Shown here: positions 16,462 to 24,154 of the stretch, one piece after another
How the letters are laid out: each line of letters opens with the position of its first letter
Position numbering within the stretch: the stretch's first letter is position 1
From: JBBDMC01 sp964441935
GTDB lineage: Bacteria; Pseudomonadota; Alphaproteobacteria; Rhizobiales; Kaistiaceae
NCBI GenBank assembly: GCA_964441935.1
Contig: CAYTXI010000009.1
Location: 1 to 35,179 of the forward strand
Direction of reading: 5' to 3'
DNA length: 35,179 nucleotides
Made by a program: the position numbers and the translations under genes
Notes under the pieces: generated by a model
What the model was told of the DNA's origin: nothing
Seen by the model: only the letters and a program-made list of their open reading frames with translations
Database searches by the model: none

Positions 16462-16594
16462 TGGTGGGCGATCCCTTGGGCGCGCGCGGAAACTAGGAAG
16501 GTCGATGACGCGCGTCAACGGCCCAAGCCCCGGCTTGCGGTCTTGCCGGTCAAGTCATAGGTTCGCGGCCACGCGCCCTTTCCGAGAACCACCG

Positions 16595-17014
16595 ATGAAC
16601 AAGATGACTACGCCGGTCTCCCATCACGAAGCGCTGATCTATACCATGGTCACGCTGTCGGCGGCTGATCGCACAATGACCGATGATGAACTCATGAAGA
16701 TCGGCGACATCGTGCGCACGTTGCCGATCTTTAGCGACTTCGACGCCGAGAAACTGGTCGCCACCGCCGAGACCTGCGGGACCCTGCTCCAGCGCGACGA
16801 CGGGCTCGACGCGGTCCTTTCGATCATTGCTGCATCGCTGCCCGAGCGTTTGCATGAGACCGCCTATGCGCTGGCCGTCGAGGTTGCCGCCGCCGATCTC
16901 CACGTCGAGCAGGAGGAGTTGCGCTTCCTGCAAATCCTGCGCGACCGTCTGGATCTCGACAAGCTCGCCGTAGCCGCGATCGAGCGCGGCGCGCGCGTAC
17001 GCTATCGCACCTGA
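16595..17014 (+). CDS. TerB-family (tellurite resistance TerB-like) protein
   Basis: A 139-residue all-helical protein resembling the TerB-like family: HHEALIYTMVTLSAADRTMTDDEL at the start and AYALAVEVAAADLHVEQEELRFLQ later. The acidic-and-aliphatic pattern DxxxxxEEL recurs in both halves and in TerB contributes to metal binding. No other ter genes are nearby, so tellurite resistance is not implied; single TerB-like proteins are common and mostly uncharacterised. The ATG at 16595 is used because upstream sequence in this frame is antisense to the divergent lysK gene. There is no strong ribosome-binding site. Its stop lies two bases from the stop of the convergent binding-protein gene. Confidence 0.75.
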   Translation: MNKMTTPVSHHEALIYTMVTLSAADRTMTDDELMKIGDIVRTLPIFSDFDAEKLVATAETCGTLLQRDDGLDAVLSIIAASLPERLHETAYALAVEVAAADLHVEQEELRFLQILRDRLDLDKLAVAAIERGARVRYRT

Positions 17015-17016
17015 AT

Positions 17017-17946
17017 TCAAAAAAAGCCGACCGGGAAGTAGCGAAGGTAGAGTTCGGCGTAGACGCCTTTTTCGTAGAGGGCCTGGAGCGCCGCGTTGAT
17101 CGCCCGCTTGAGGTCGCGCGCGTCCTTCGCGACCGCGATGGCGTAGCCCTGGCCGAAGAACCGCGATTCCAGATACGGACCGCCGGCGAACACGCAGCAA
17201 TTCTCCGCCGCGAGGCTTTCCAGCCAGAAGCTGAGCTGCAAGCCGTCGCCGAAATGGGCGTCGGCCTCACCATCCTTGACGGCTTGTCGCGCCGCGTTGG
17301 CGTCGGGATAGAGCTTGCGGCCGACTTCGGGAAACATCGCGGCAAGATAGGCCTCGTGCGCGGTGCGGGTGACCACGGCCAGCGTCTTGCCCCGCAGTTC
17401 CGTCGGCGTGACCGTCAGATCGACATTCTCGCGGCGGACGACGAAACGCGCCGCGGGCCTGAGGTAGACGTCTGAGAAGTCCAATTGCTTGCGGTTCTCC
17501 GCCGTGATTGCGATTCCTGCGATCACGGCGTCGGCGGATTTGTCGAACAGGTGCCCAACGAGGTCGTCCCATTCGCGCGCCTGGATCGTGCACTCGATGG
17601 CGAGCTCGGCGCAGATCGCACGAGCGAGGTCGACGTTGAAGCCGGTGAGGCGCTGGTTGTCGTCGAGGAAGTTGAACGGCGGAAAATCGTCGGTGGTGAG
17701 GAAACGGATCGCCTGAACCGCTCCGGCCGGAGGTCGCTCGACGCGTCGTCTGGGGTCCCAGAAGCTGGGAATGTTGACCGCTTCCCGTTCGGCAGCGACC
17801 GCGACGGCGGCCGACGCGGCTTGCATCGCCGGCACGAGCACCGCAACCACCTGCAGGTACAATCCGATATAGGCGATGCCGTGCAGACGGCGGGACGCAG
17901 CCTTCCACGCCCGGCAACGAAAAAGAGTCTTCACGGCAAGGCGCAT
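17017..17946 (-). CDS. Extracellular solute-binding protein, family 3 (orphan)
   Basis: A 309-residue protein of the amino-acid-type periplasmic binding fold. After a long basic start and hydrophobic stretch (IAYIGLYLQVVAVLVPAM, a signal or anchor), the domain begins RFLTTDDFPPFNFLDDNQRLTGF and continues NVDLARAICAELAIEC, WDDLVGHLFDKSADAVIAG and LRGKTLAVVTRTAHEAYL. It ends with ALYEKGVYAELYLRYFP, typical of family 3. No ABC permease or ATPase is adjacent. The ATG at 17946 was chosen as the last Met before the hydrophobic segment; longer starts (18006, 18063) would overlap the divergent glycosyltransferase gene. Two Cys in tandem (ENCCVF) are unusual. Ligand unknown; it may serve a remote transporter or act as a sensor. 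Confidence 0.78.
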   Translation of the reverse strand: MRLAVKTLFRCRAWKAASRRLHGIAYIGLYLQVVAVLVPAMQAASAAVAVAAEREAVNIPSFWDPRRRVERPPAGAVQAIRFLTTDDFPPFNFLDDNQRLTGFNVDLARAICAELAIECTIQAREWDDLVGHLFDKSADAVIAGIAITAENRKQLDFSDVYLRPAARFVVRRENVDLTVTPTELRGKTLAVVTRTAHEAYLAAMFPEVGRKLYPDANAARQAVKDGEADAHFGDGLQLSFWLESLAAENCCVFAGGPYLESRFFGQGYAIAVAKDARDLKRAINAALQALYEKGVYAELYLRYFPVGFF

Positions 17947-18007
17947 TTCGGCTTGACTAATGGGATAGGGGCTATGCGGCGTGTCACCTACGCCGCGAGG
18001 GGGCATT

Positions 18008-19909
18008 GTGGCAAGGCTCGATCTGGTCGATCGGCCGGCAGTGTTGTTGAGCGGCGTCGGCAACGAAACGTCGGTCTACAGGGATCGTGCGCGGCGCCTG
18101 GGGCTGCCGTTCGCGGCCGCCGTCCGGCTCGGCGGCGGCGCCATTGTCGACGTTGCTGCGATCCAGCGCGGGACCTTCGCGATGTCGGCGGAGGGCGATC
18201 GCACCGCCTACATCGCGCCCGACGAAGCCGCGATGGCGAAGGTCGCTGACTGGCTCGCCACCTATCGCCCGAGCCGCTGCCGCCTGGCGGTCGCCACTCC
18301 TTCGGAGATTCGCGCCGCCCTGATCGAGGCCGGCGCCGCCGGCCTTGCCGACGATGCGGTCCATCGACTGGAGGGACTGAGCCCCGACATGTCGGCGCGC
18401 CGGGTGGTCACCGGCCGCCAGCTCGCGGTCGGATTGGCGGCGGCGGCAGGCATAGGGCTCGCCGCCCATGCCGCCCCGGGCGTCACCTTCGTCACGCTCA
18501 ACATCGTCACCGGCATCTTCTTTTTCGGCGTGTCGGCGCTGCGCTTCGTCGCCGCCGCTATGGCCCGCACGCGAAGGATTCGCAGGGCGCCCGCGCCGGC
18601 GCCCGACGCACCGCTGCCCGTGTACACGATCCTGGTGCCGATGCTTCGCGAGGCACGGTTGGTCCGTGACCTGGTCGCCGCGCTCGACCGCACCAATTGG
18701 CCGCGCGATCGCCTCGACATCAAGCTTATCGTCGAGGCAACTGATCCGACAACCGTCTCCGCCGCCCGGATGGCGGTTGACGGACCGCCGTATGAGGTCA
18801 TCGTTGTCCCCCCGGTTGGGCCGCTGACCAAGCCTAAGGCGCTGGCGTTCGCCCTTCCCTGGGCGCGCGGCGAACTCATCACGGTCTACGACGCTGAAGA
18901 CCGGCCGCATCCCCTGCAATTACGCGAAGCTCATGCCGTCTTCAGTCGCAACGGGCCGGAACTCGCCTGCCTGCAGTCGCCGATCGAAGTGGACAACAAC
19001 GACAGCATTCTCGAGCGCTTGTTCGCCGTCGAATACGCTGCCCTGTTCGACGGACTGTTGCCGGGGCTCGCCGATCTCGGCATGCCCCTTCCGCTCGGCG
19101 GCACCTCCAATCATTTCCGCCGCGATGCCTTGGAACGAGTCGGCGGCTGGGACCCGTTCAACGTCACCGAAGACGCCGACATCGGCTTCCGCCTGGCGCG
19201 CTCCGGCTACCGCATCGCCACGCTCGACCTCCCAACCGTCGAGGAAGCGCCCGCGCGACTGAGGCCTTGGCTGAAGCAGAGGAGGCGTTGGTACAAAGGC
19301 TGGATGCAGACCTGGCTCGTCCACATGCGCCGGCCGCTGGGATGCGCAAGGGAACTCGGTTCGCGCGGCTTCCTCGGCTTCAATCTGATCGGCACCGGCC
19401 TGGTTCTTTCGGCACTCGTGCACCCGGTCTATCTCGCCACCATCGCCGTGCTGATGACGGACCCGCTGCAGCTCTGGGGCGATGGCGGCGTTGTCGCCAG
19501 CGCTACCGTTGGCCTCAACCTGTTCAACCTGTGTGCTGGATACGTCGCATTCGCCGTCCTTGCCAAACGGGCGCTGGCGCTTCGTGGCCGCCGGGCGAAG
19601 CCGCATCTCCTGATGCTGCTGCCTTTCTATATGCTGCTGATGTCGCTGGCGAGCTATCGCGCGCTCGCCGACCTGGTCGTCAGGCCACACTATTGGGACA
19701 AGACGCCCCATCACGGGCGGCGCCCGTCGCCCGCCGAGAGTGAGCCAAGTGGAGGGCAGGCCGCTCGCCCTGTCCGCATTGATCAGGTTCGTCGGCAGAT
19801 GCCGGCGCACCCGCGCCGCGGTGGACAAGAGCGCCGGGTTGGCCTTGACCGCGCGCTTGACCGGTTAGCGGCAGCGCAACGCCAGCGCCAGCTGCAACGG
19901 CCAGCCTGA
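18008..19909 (+). CDS. Family 2 glycosyltransferase, membrane processive type (cellulose synthase-like)
   Basis: A 633-residue inverting glycosyltransferase. An N-terminal domain (about 20-125) loosely resembles the MshEN/GSPII_E N-terminal module. It is followed by membrane segments (about 140-190), the GT2 catalytic domain (about 205-430), and further membrane segments. Catalytic motifs: DAED at 295-298, TED at 387-389, and QRRRW at 424-428, the pattern of processive polysaccharide synthases. The GTG at 18008 is preferred (GAGGGGG just upstream); a GTG at 17981 gives nine more residues. Likely product is an exported polysaccharide; sugar specificity cannot be read. After PHYWDKTPHHG, where relatives usually end, the frame continues about 55 residues, rich in Arg and Gln. 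Divergent from the binding-protein gene, 61 bases apart. Confidence 0.82.
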   Translation: MARLDLVDRPAVLLSGVGNETSVYRDRARRLGLPFAAAVRLGGGAIVDVAAIQRGTFAMSAEGDRTAYIAPDEAAMAKVADWLATYRPSRCRLAVATPSEIRAALIEAGAAGLADDAVHRLEGLSPDMSARRVVTGRQLAVGLAAAAGIGLAAHAAPGVTFVTLNIVTGIFFFGVSALRFVAAAMARTRRIRRAPAPAPDAPLPVYTILVPMLREARLVRDLVAALDRTNWPRDRLDIKLIVEATDPTTVSAARMAVDGPPYEVIVVPPVGPLTKPKALAFALPWARGELITVYDAEDRPHPLQLREAHAVFSRNGPELACLQSPIEVDNNDSILERLFAVEYAALFDGLLPGLADLGMPLPLGGTSNHFRRDALERVGGWDPFNVTEDADIGFRLARSGYRIATLDLPTVEEAPARLRPWLKQRRRWYKGWMQTWLVHMRRPLGCARELGSRGFLGFNLIGTGLVLSALVHPVYLATIAVLMTDPLQLWGDGGVVASATVGLNLFNLCAGYVAFAVLAKRALALRGRRAKPHLLMLLPFYMLLMSLASYRALADLVVRPHYWDKTPHHGRRPSPAESEPSGGQAARPVRIDQVRRQMPAHPRRGGQERRVGLDRALDRLAAAQRQRQLQRPA

Positions 19910-19949
19910 ACCGTCGAAAACACCAGGCCGTCGCAGAGCGGGTGCGTTT

Positions 19950-20225
19950 TCAGCGCCCGGACCGCCCGAGCACGGCGATCAACTCGGCGACCTTACGGCG
20001 CTGCTCGCCGGCATCGCCGCTTCTGATGGCATCCTCGACGCAATGGGTGACGTGGTCGCTCAGCACCTCGTCCTCGATGCGGCGCAACGCCGCGCGTACC
20101 GCCGAGATCTGGGTGATGATGTCGATGCAGTAGCGGTCGGCCTCGATCATGCGGGTGATGCCGCCGACCTGGCCGGCGACGCGGCTGAGGCGCCTCAGCA
20201 GTGGACCCTTGATTTCGTCACGCAT
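19950..20225 (-). CDS. csoR: Copper-sensing repressor, CsoR family
   Basis: A 91-residue all-helical metal-sensitive repressor (DUF156). The Cu(I) ligands are in CsoR order and spacing: Cys33 (RYCIDI), His58 and Cys62 (DHVTHC), separated by 25 and 4 residues. RcnR/nickel sensors have a His at the third position, so copper is the better call. LLRRLSRVAGQVGGI is the typical DNA-binding first helix. It is divergent from copA with 52 bases between starts, and a G/C-tract palindrome lies between them. Cu(I) binding should release the DNA and derepress copA and perhaps csoR itself. Confidence 0.9.
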   Translation of the reverse strand: MRDEIKGPLLRRLSRVAGQVGGITRMIEADRYCIDIITQISAVRAALRRIEDEVLSDHVTHCVEDAIRSGDAGEQRRKVAELIAVLGRSGR

Positions 20226-20240
20226 GTTGACCCATATACC

Positions 20241-20257
20241 ATACCCCCCTAAGGTAT
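20241..20257. promoter_or_regulatory. Candidate CsoR operator
   Basis: The sequence ATACCCCCCTAAGGTAT is an imperfect palindrome (ATACC ... GGTAT arms around a C-rich centre), the form known for CsoR sites. It lies 16-32 bases upstream of the csoR start and 21-37 bases upstream of the copA start, where it could cover both promoters. TATACC just upstream and GGTATAT downstream may be part of overlapping -10 elements. Confidence 0.7.
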
Positions 20258-20277
20258 ATCAACGGAGCCTGTGGCGC

Positions 20278-22713
20278 ATGGGAGCCGATTCGATGAGCCG
20301 ACATCACCACGACGACCATCACGGCGATCACCACGGCGGCGTCGCAACCAAGGGACCGGCTGCTACCTCGGGCCACACGGCGATCGATCCCGTCTGCGGC
20401 ATGACCGTGGACCTGTCCGCCGGCAAGCCGACATACGAGTACCACGGGACCACGTATCACTTCTGTTCGAACGGTTGCCGCGAGAAGTTCGCCGCCGATC
20501 CCGAACGCTATCTGGCCGCCGAGCGGCCCGCTGCCCATGGCGGCCACGGCGCCGCTGCCGGTCCGGCCACGCCCGCCGAGGCGGTGCCAGAAGGCATGCT
20601 CTACACCTGCCCGATGCACCCCGAGATCGTCCGTGATCGCCCGGGCGACTGCCCCATTTGCGGCATGGCTCTGGAGCCGATGGGCGTCCCCGTCGAGCAG
20701 GAGGGCCCGAACCCCGAGCTCGTGGACATGACGCGGCGCTTTTTGATCGGCGCCGTCCTGACGGTCCCGCTCTTGCTCCTCACCATGGGGCCGTATCTTG
20801 GGATCGGATTCCTTCGTGCGGCGTTCGGCGAACGAGCAGCGCTGTGGAGCGAATTGATACTCGCCACGCCGGTCATCATCTGGGCCGGCTGGCCGATCTT
20901 TGTGCGCTTCGTCAGGTCGCTGGCCAATCGCAGCCCCAACATGTGGACGCTGATTGGCATGGGTGTTGCTTCCGCGTACCTGTTCAGCGTCGTCGCCGTG
21001 CTGGCTCCCCAAATCTTCCCCGCGGGATTCCGCGACGATGATGGCAACGTCGGAGTCTACTTCGAGGCCGGCGCGGTCATTATCGTCCTTGTGCTGCTCG
21101 GTCAGGTGCTTGAGTTGCGTGCCCGCGAGCGTACCGGCTCGGCCATCCGCGCATTGCTCGACCTTGCTGCCAAGACGGCGCGCATCATCCGCCCGGACGG
21201 CCGCGAGGAAGAAGTTCCACTGGATGCCGTTGTCGTCGGCGATCGGTTGCGGGTCCGCCCGGGCGATAAGGTTCCGGTCGACGGCGTCGTGGTCGAGGGA
21301 CGCTCGTCCGTGGACGAGTCCATGATCTCGGGTGAACCGCTCCCGGTGGAGAAGGTCGCTGGCGACACCGTAATCGGCGCGACCATCAACGGAACGGGCA
21401 CCCTGGTGATGGAGGCGAAGCGCGTCGGCGCCGAGACGATGTTGAGCCAGATCGTCGAAATGGTCGCCAAGGCGCAACGCAGTCGAGCACCGATCCAGAA
21501 GCTTGCCGACGCGGTCGCCGGCAAGTTCGTGCCGGCGGTCGTCGCCGTCGCGGTCGTCGCGTTCTTGGCCTGGTCGATCTGGGGCCCGCCACCCGCGCTT
21601 GCCTACGCGCTGGTCGCTGCCGTTGCGGTGCTGATCATCGCTTGTCCGTGTGCGCTCGGCTTGGCGACACCAATATCGATCATGACCGCTACCGGGCGCG
21701 GCGCCCAGGCCGGCGTCCTCATCAGGGACGCTGAAGCCTTGGAACGCTTCGCTAGGGTCGACACACTGATCGTCGACAAAACCGGCACATTGACCGTTGG
21801 CAAGCCGAAGCTGCTCGCTGTCCTACCCGAACCGGGACACGACGAGACAGAAGTGCTGCGGTTGGCAGCGAGTCTCGAACGCGGCTCCGAGCATCCGCTG
21901 GCCGAGGCGATCGTCGCCGGTGCCGAGGAGCGCGGCGTCAAACTCGCCAAGTCCGAGGACTTCGAGGCGCTCACTGGCAGGGGTGTCAAGGGGATCGTTG
22001 ACGGCGAGGTCGTCGCGCTTGGCAACGCGCGCCTGATGGCCGACATGGGCCTTGATGGCGAAGCCTTGGCGAGGACTGCGGATGCCCGGCGTGATCAGGG
22101 CGAGACGGTGATGTTCGTCTCGCTCTCCGGCAAAATTGCGGGCCTTGTCAGCGTCGCCGATCCAATCAAGGAGACAACCCCCGCGGCGCTGAAGGCGCTG
22201 CACAAACTGGGCTTCCGCGTCATCATGGCAACTGGCGACAATGCCCGCACTGCCAGAGCGGTGGCGGGGCGCCTCGGCATCGACGACATCCGCGCCGAAG
22301 TGCTGCCGGAGGACAAGGCGCACATCATCAAGGAGCTGCAAGCGGAGGGCCGCAGGGTTGCCATGGCGGGCGACGGCGTCAACGATGCGCCGGCGCTGGC
22401 ACAGGCAGACGTCGGCATTGCAATGGGCACCGGCGCTGACGTTGCAATCGAGAGCGCCGGGCTGACGTTGGTCAAGGGCAACCTCGACGGCATCGTCAGG
22501 GCCCGGCGGCTGGCAAAAGCGACGATGCGCAATATCCGCCAGAACCTGTTCTTCGCGATGGTCTACAACGCCGCTGGCGTGCCGGTGGCAGCCGGCATTC
22601 TCTATCCGTTTATCGGGCTTCTGATCTCGCCGATCTTCGCCGCAGCGGCAATGAGCTTCTCGTCGGTCTCGGTCATTGTCAACGCACTCAGGTTACGGCA
22701 CGTCGAGCTATAG
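20278..22713 (+). CDS. copA: Cu(I)-exporting P1B-type ATPase with YHS and HMBD N-terminal domains
   Basis: An 811-residue copper pump. The N-terminus is His-rich (HHHDDHHGDHHGG) and is followed by a YHS domain (DPVCGMTV ... HFCSNGCREKF, about 38-80). Next comes a heavy-metal-binding domain (YTCPMHPEIVRDRPGDCPICGM, about 117-140). No classical GMxCxxC HMA domain is seen. The core has SGEPLPVEK, the membrane site CPC at 456-458, phosphorylation Asp500 in DKTGTLT, GSEHPLAEAI, and GDGVNDAPAL. The late-helix motifs MVYNAAG and MSFSSVSVIVNALRL match the Cu(I) subgroup. The ATG at 20278 follows GGAG; ATG at 20293 is also possible. Regulated most likely by the divergent CsoR. It should export Cu(I) across the inner membrane. 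Confidence 0.92.
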   Translation: MGADSMSRHHHDDHHGDHHGGVATKGPAATSGHTAIDPVCGMTVDLSAGKPTYEYHGTTYHFCSNGCREKFAADPERYLAAERPAAHGGHGAAAGPATPAEAVPEGMLYTCPMHPEIVRDRPGDCPICGMALEPMGVPVEQEGPNPELVDMTRRFLIGAVLTVPLLLLTMGPYLGIGFLRAAFGERAALWSELILATPVIIWAGWPIFVRFVRSLANRSPNMWTLIGMGVASAYLFSVVAVLAPQIFPAGFRDDDGNVGVYFEAGAVIIVLVLLGQVLELRARERTGSAIRALLDLAAKTARIIRPDGREEEVPLDAVVVGDRLRVRPGDKVPVDGVVVEGRSSVDESMISGEPLPVEKVAGDTVIGATINGTGTLVMEAKRVGAETMLSQIVEMVAKAQRSRAPIQKLADAVAGKFVPAVVAVAVVAFLAWSIWGPPPALAYALVAAVAVLIIACPCALGLATPISIMTATGRGAQAGVLIRDAEALERFARVDTLIVDKTGTLTVGKPKLLAVLPEPGHDETEVLRLAASLERGSEHPLAEAIVAGAEERGVKLAKSEDFEALTGRGVKGIVDGEVVALGNARLMADMGLDGEALARTADARRDQGETVMFVSLSGKIAGLVSVADPIKETTPAALKALHKLGFRVIMATGDNARTARAVAGRLGIDDIRAEVLPEDKAHIIKELQAEGRRVAMAGDGVNDAPALAQADVGIAMGTGADVAIESAGLTLVKGNLDGIVRARRLAKATMRNIRQNLFFAMVYNAAGVPVAAGILYPFIGLLISPIFAAAAMSFSSVSVIVNALRLRHVEL

Positions 22714-22875
22714 ACCTGCCACAAGACTTTTCGCTCGTCCCACTGTCGGCCCACCCGAATAAATTCCATTGCCAACGCGTTCTTCATCGGGGTCGCCATC
22801 CTGGCGTTTGCAGTAGCCTCGCCAGACCTGATGTGCGAAAATGTTGGTGTCCAAATCAATTGGCGGGCCCTGAAT

Positions 22876-22896
22876 GCGTCGCGCACGGAGCGACGC
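22876..22896 (+). other. Stem-loop in the leader of the TRAP operon
   Basis: A perfect 7-bp inverted repeat GCGTCGC / GCGACGC with a 7-base loop lies 34 bases before the DctP start, within the 216-base gap after copA. No T-run follows. It may be a leader hairpin or part of a regulator site. The rest of this gap shows nothing I can name. Confidence 0.35.
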
Positions 22897-22929
22897 TTCG
22901 GAGGAAATAGCCGTCAGGGGAGGGAACGA

Positions 22930-24051
22930 ATGACCAAAACCAAGGATACAGTGTCGCGCCGGAAGTTCCTGAAGCGGGCCGGTATCGCCGCCGGCGCAGT
23001 TGCCGCGACGCAGCTTGGCGCGCCGTTCATCCGCACCGCCAAGGCGCAGACCACCACCTGGAAGATGCAGAGTGCCTGGGCGGCGGGCGTGCTCGGCTAC
23101 GGAATCTTTGAGGAATGGGCCAACAGCGTCATCGAACGGACCGGCGGCGAGCTGGCGATTCAGCCGTACCCGGACAAAGCCGTTGTCGGCACGTTCGAGG
23201 CCTTGGATGCCGTTCAGTCGGGCGTGCTGGAGGCCAACAACTGGTTCACGCTTTACGGCGCCGGTCGCCTGCCGGCGACGGTGTTCATGAGCTCGTATCC
23301 GCTCGGCCCGCGCTATCCGCACGAATGGGACACGTTCTATTACGGACTCGGCGGTCTCGAGATCGCACGCGAGCTTTACGCCACCCAGGGGCTCTACTAC
23401 GTCGGGCCGATCCACCACGGTCCCAACATCATCCACTCGAAGGTGCCAATCCGCCACCTCGAGGACTTCCGCGGCCGAAAGATGCGCGTGCCCGGCGGCA
23501 TGGTCGCCGAGCTGTTCACCGCCGCCGGCGCCGAGACGACGCTGTTGCCTGGAAGCGAAATCTTCCCGGCGCTCGAGAAGGGGACTATCGACGTCGCCGA
23601 TTATGTCGGTCCGGCGATCAACATGCAGTTCGGTCTCCACCAGGTGACCAAGTACGTCTCGATGGGCCCGCCCGGCTTCATGTCGATCTATCAGCCGGTC
23701 GACCTCATGGATTTCACCGTCAATCTCGACGTCTGGAACGGTACTTCGGACAGCATCAGGCGGTTCATGGAAGACGAGGTGCACATCTATTCCGACCACC
23801 ACCACGCCCAGATCCAGAAGGCCGATCAAGCTGCGTGGCCCGAGATTGCCGCTTCCGGCAGCGAGGTCACCAGGCTTTCCGAAGGCGATGTCGAAGCATT
23901 CACGCGCCTGGCGGTGCCGCTCTGGTACAACTGGGCCAACAAGGACAAGACCGCGGCACGCATCTTCAAGGTCCAGCTCGACTACATGATGTCCGGCAGC
24001 CTCGGCTACGTCACCCCGGATATGATCGAGGGGCAGACGCTCGATCTCTAG
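22930..24051 (+). CDS. TRAP transporter substrate-binding protein (DctP family), Tat-exported
   Basis: A 373-residue periplasmic receptor of a tripartite ATP-independent transporter. A twin-arginine signal SRRKFLKRAG (residues 9-18) is followed by an Ala-rich core and likely cleavage after TAKA. The mature start TTTWKMQSAWAAG, the segments LEDFRGRKMRVPGGMVAELF and ALEKGTIDVADYVGPAINMQFG, and overall size match the TakP-like group that binds 2-oxo acids, so a 2-oxo acid or related carboxylate is the best guess. The ATG is set by the strong GGGGAGGGA upstream. Membrane subunit genes follow at 24155 and 25266. A stem-loop at 24088-24124 separates it from dctQ and may keep the binding protein in excess. 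Confidence 0.9.
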   Translation: MTKTKDTVSRRKFLKRAGIAAGAVAATQLGAPFIRTAKAQTTTWKMQSAWAAGVLGYGIFEEWANSVIERTGGELAIQPYPDKAVVGTFEALDAVQSGVLEANNWFTLYGAGRLPATVFMSSYPLGPRYPHEWDTFYYGLGGLEIARELYATQGLYYVGPIHHGPNIIHSKVPIRHLEDFRGRKMRVPGGMVAELFTAAGAETTLLPGSEIFPALEKGTIDVADYVGPAINMQFGLHQVTKYVSMGPPGFMSIYQPVDLMDFTVNLDVWNGTSDSIRRFMEDEVHIYSDHHHAQIQKADQAAWPEIAASGSEVTRLSEGDVEAFTRLAVPLWYNWANKDKTAARIFKVQLDYMMSGSLGYVTPDMIEGQTLDL

Positions 24052-24087
24052 CGGTGTCACAACAACCGGCCGCCGTTGTCGCGGCTT

Positions 24088-24124
24088 AGGGGGCGCTCTC
24101 TCGCGTCGATGAGAGGGCGCCCCT
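24088..24124 (+). other. Intercistronic stem-loop between dctP and dctQ
   Basis: The arms AGGGGGCGCTCTC (24088-24100) and GAGAGGGCGCCCCT (24111-24124) pair almost fully, with small bulges and a 10-base loop. The structure begins 36 bases after the dctP stop and ends 30 bases before the dctQ start. Such hairpins commonly stabilise the upstream message or partly terminate transcription. No T-run is present. Confidence 0.6.
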
Positions 24125-24154
24125 CGACTGCGAGAGCGTTGTCGTGGTGACTCG

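Noticed and set aside
16595..17014. Tellurite resistance island
   Set aside because: Only a single TerB-like gene is present; no terA, terC, terD or terZ neighbours.
19745..19940. A minus-strand gene fragment or insertion-sequence remnant between the glycosyltransferase core and csoR
   Set aside because: The minus frame has no recognisable motif and no terminal inverted repeats or target duplication are visible.
22714..22830. A frame reading NAFFIGVAILAFAVA between copA and dctP that looks like a membrane segment of a small protein
   Set aside because: It has no ATG, GTG or TTG start with a ribosome-binding site and merges into the dctP frame; probably chance or an old remnant.
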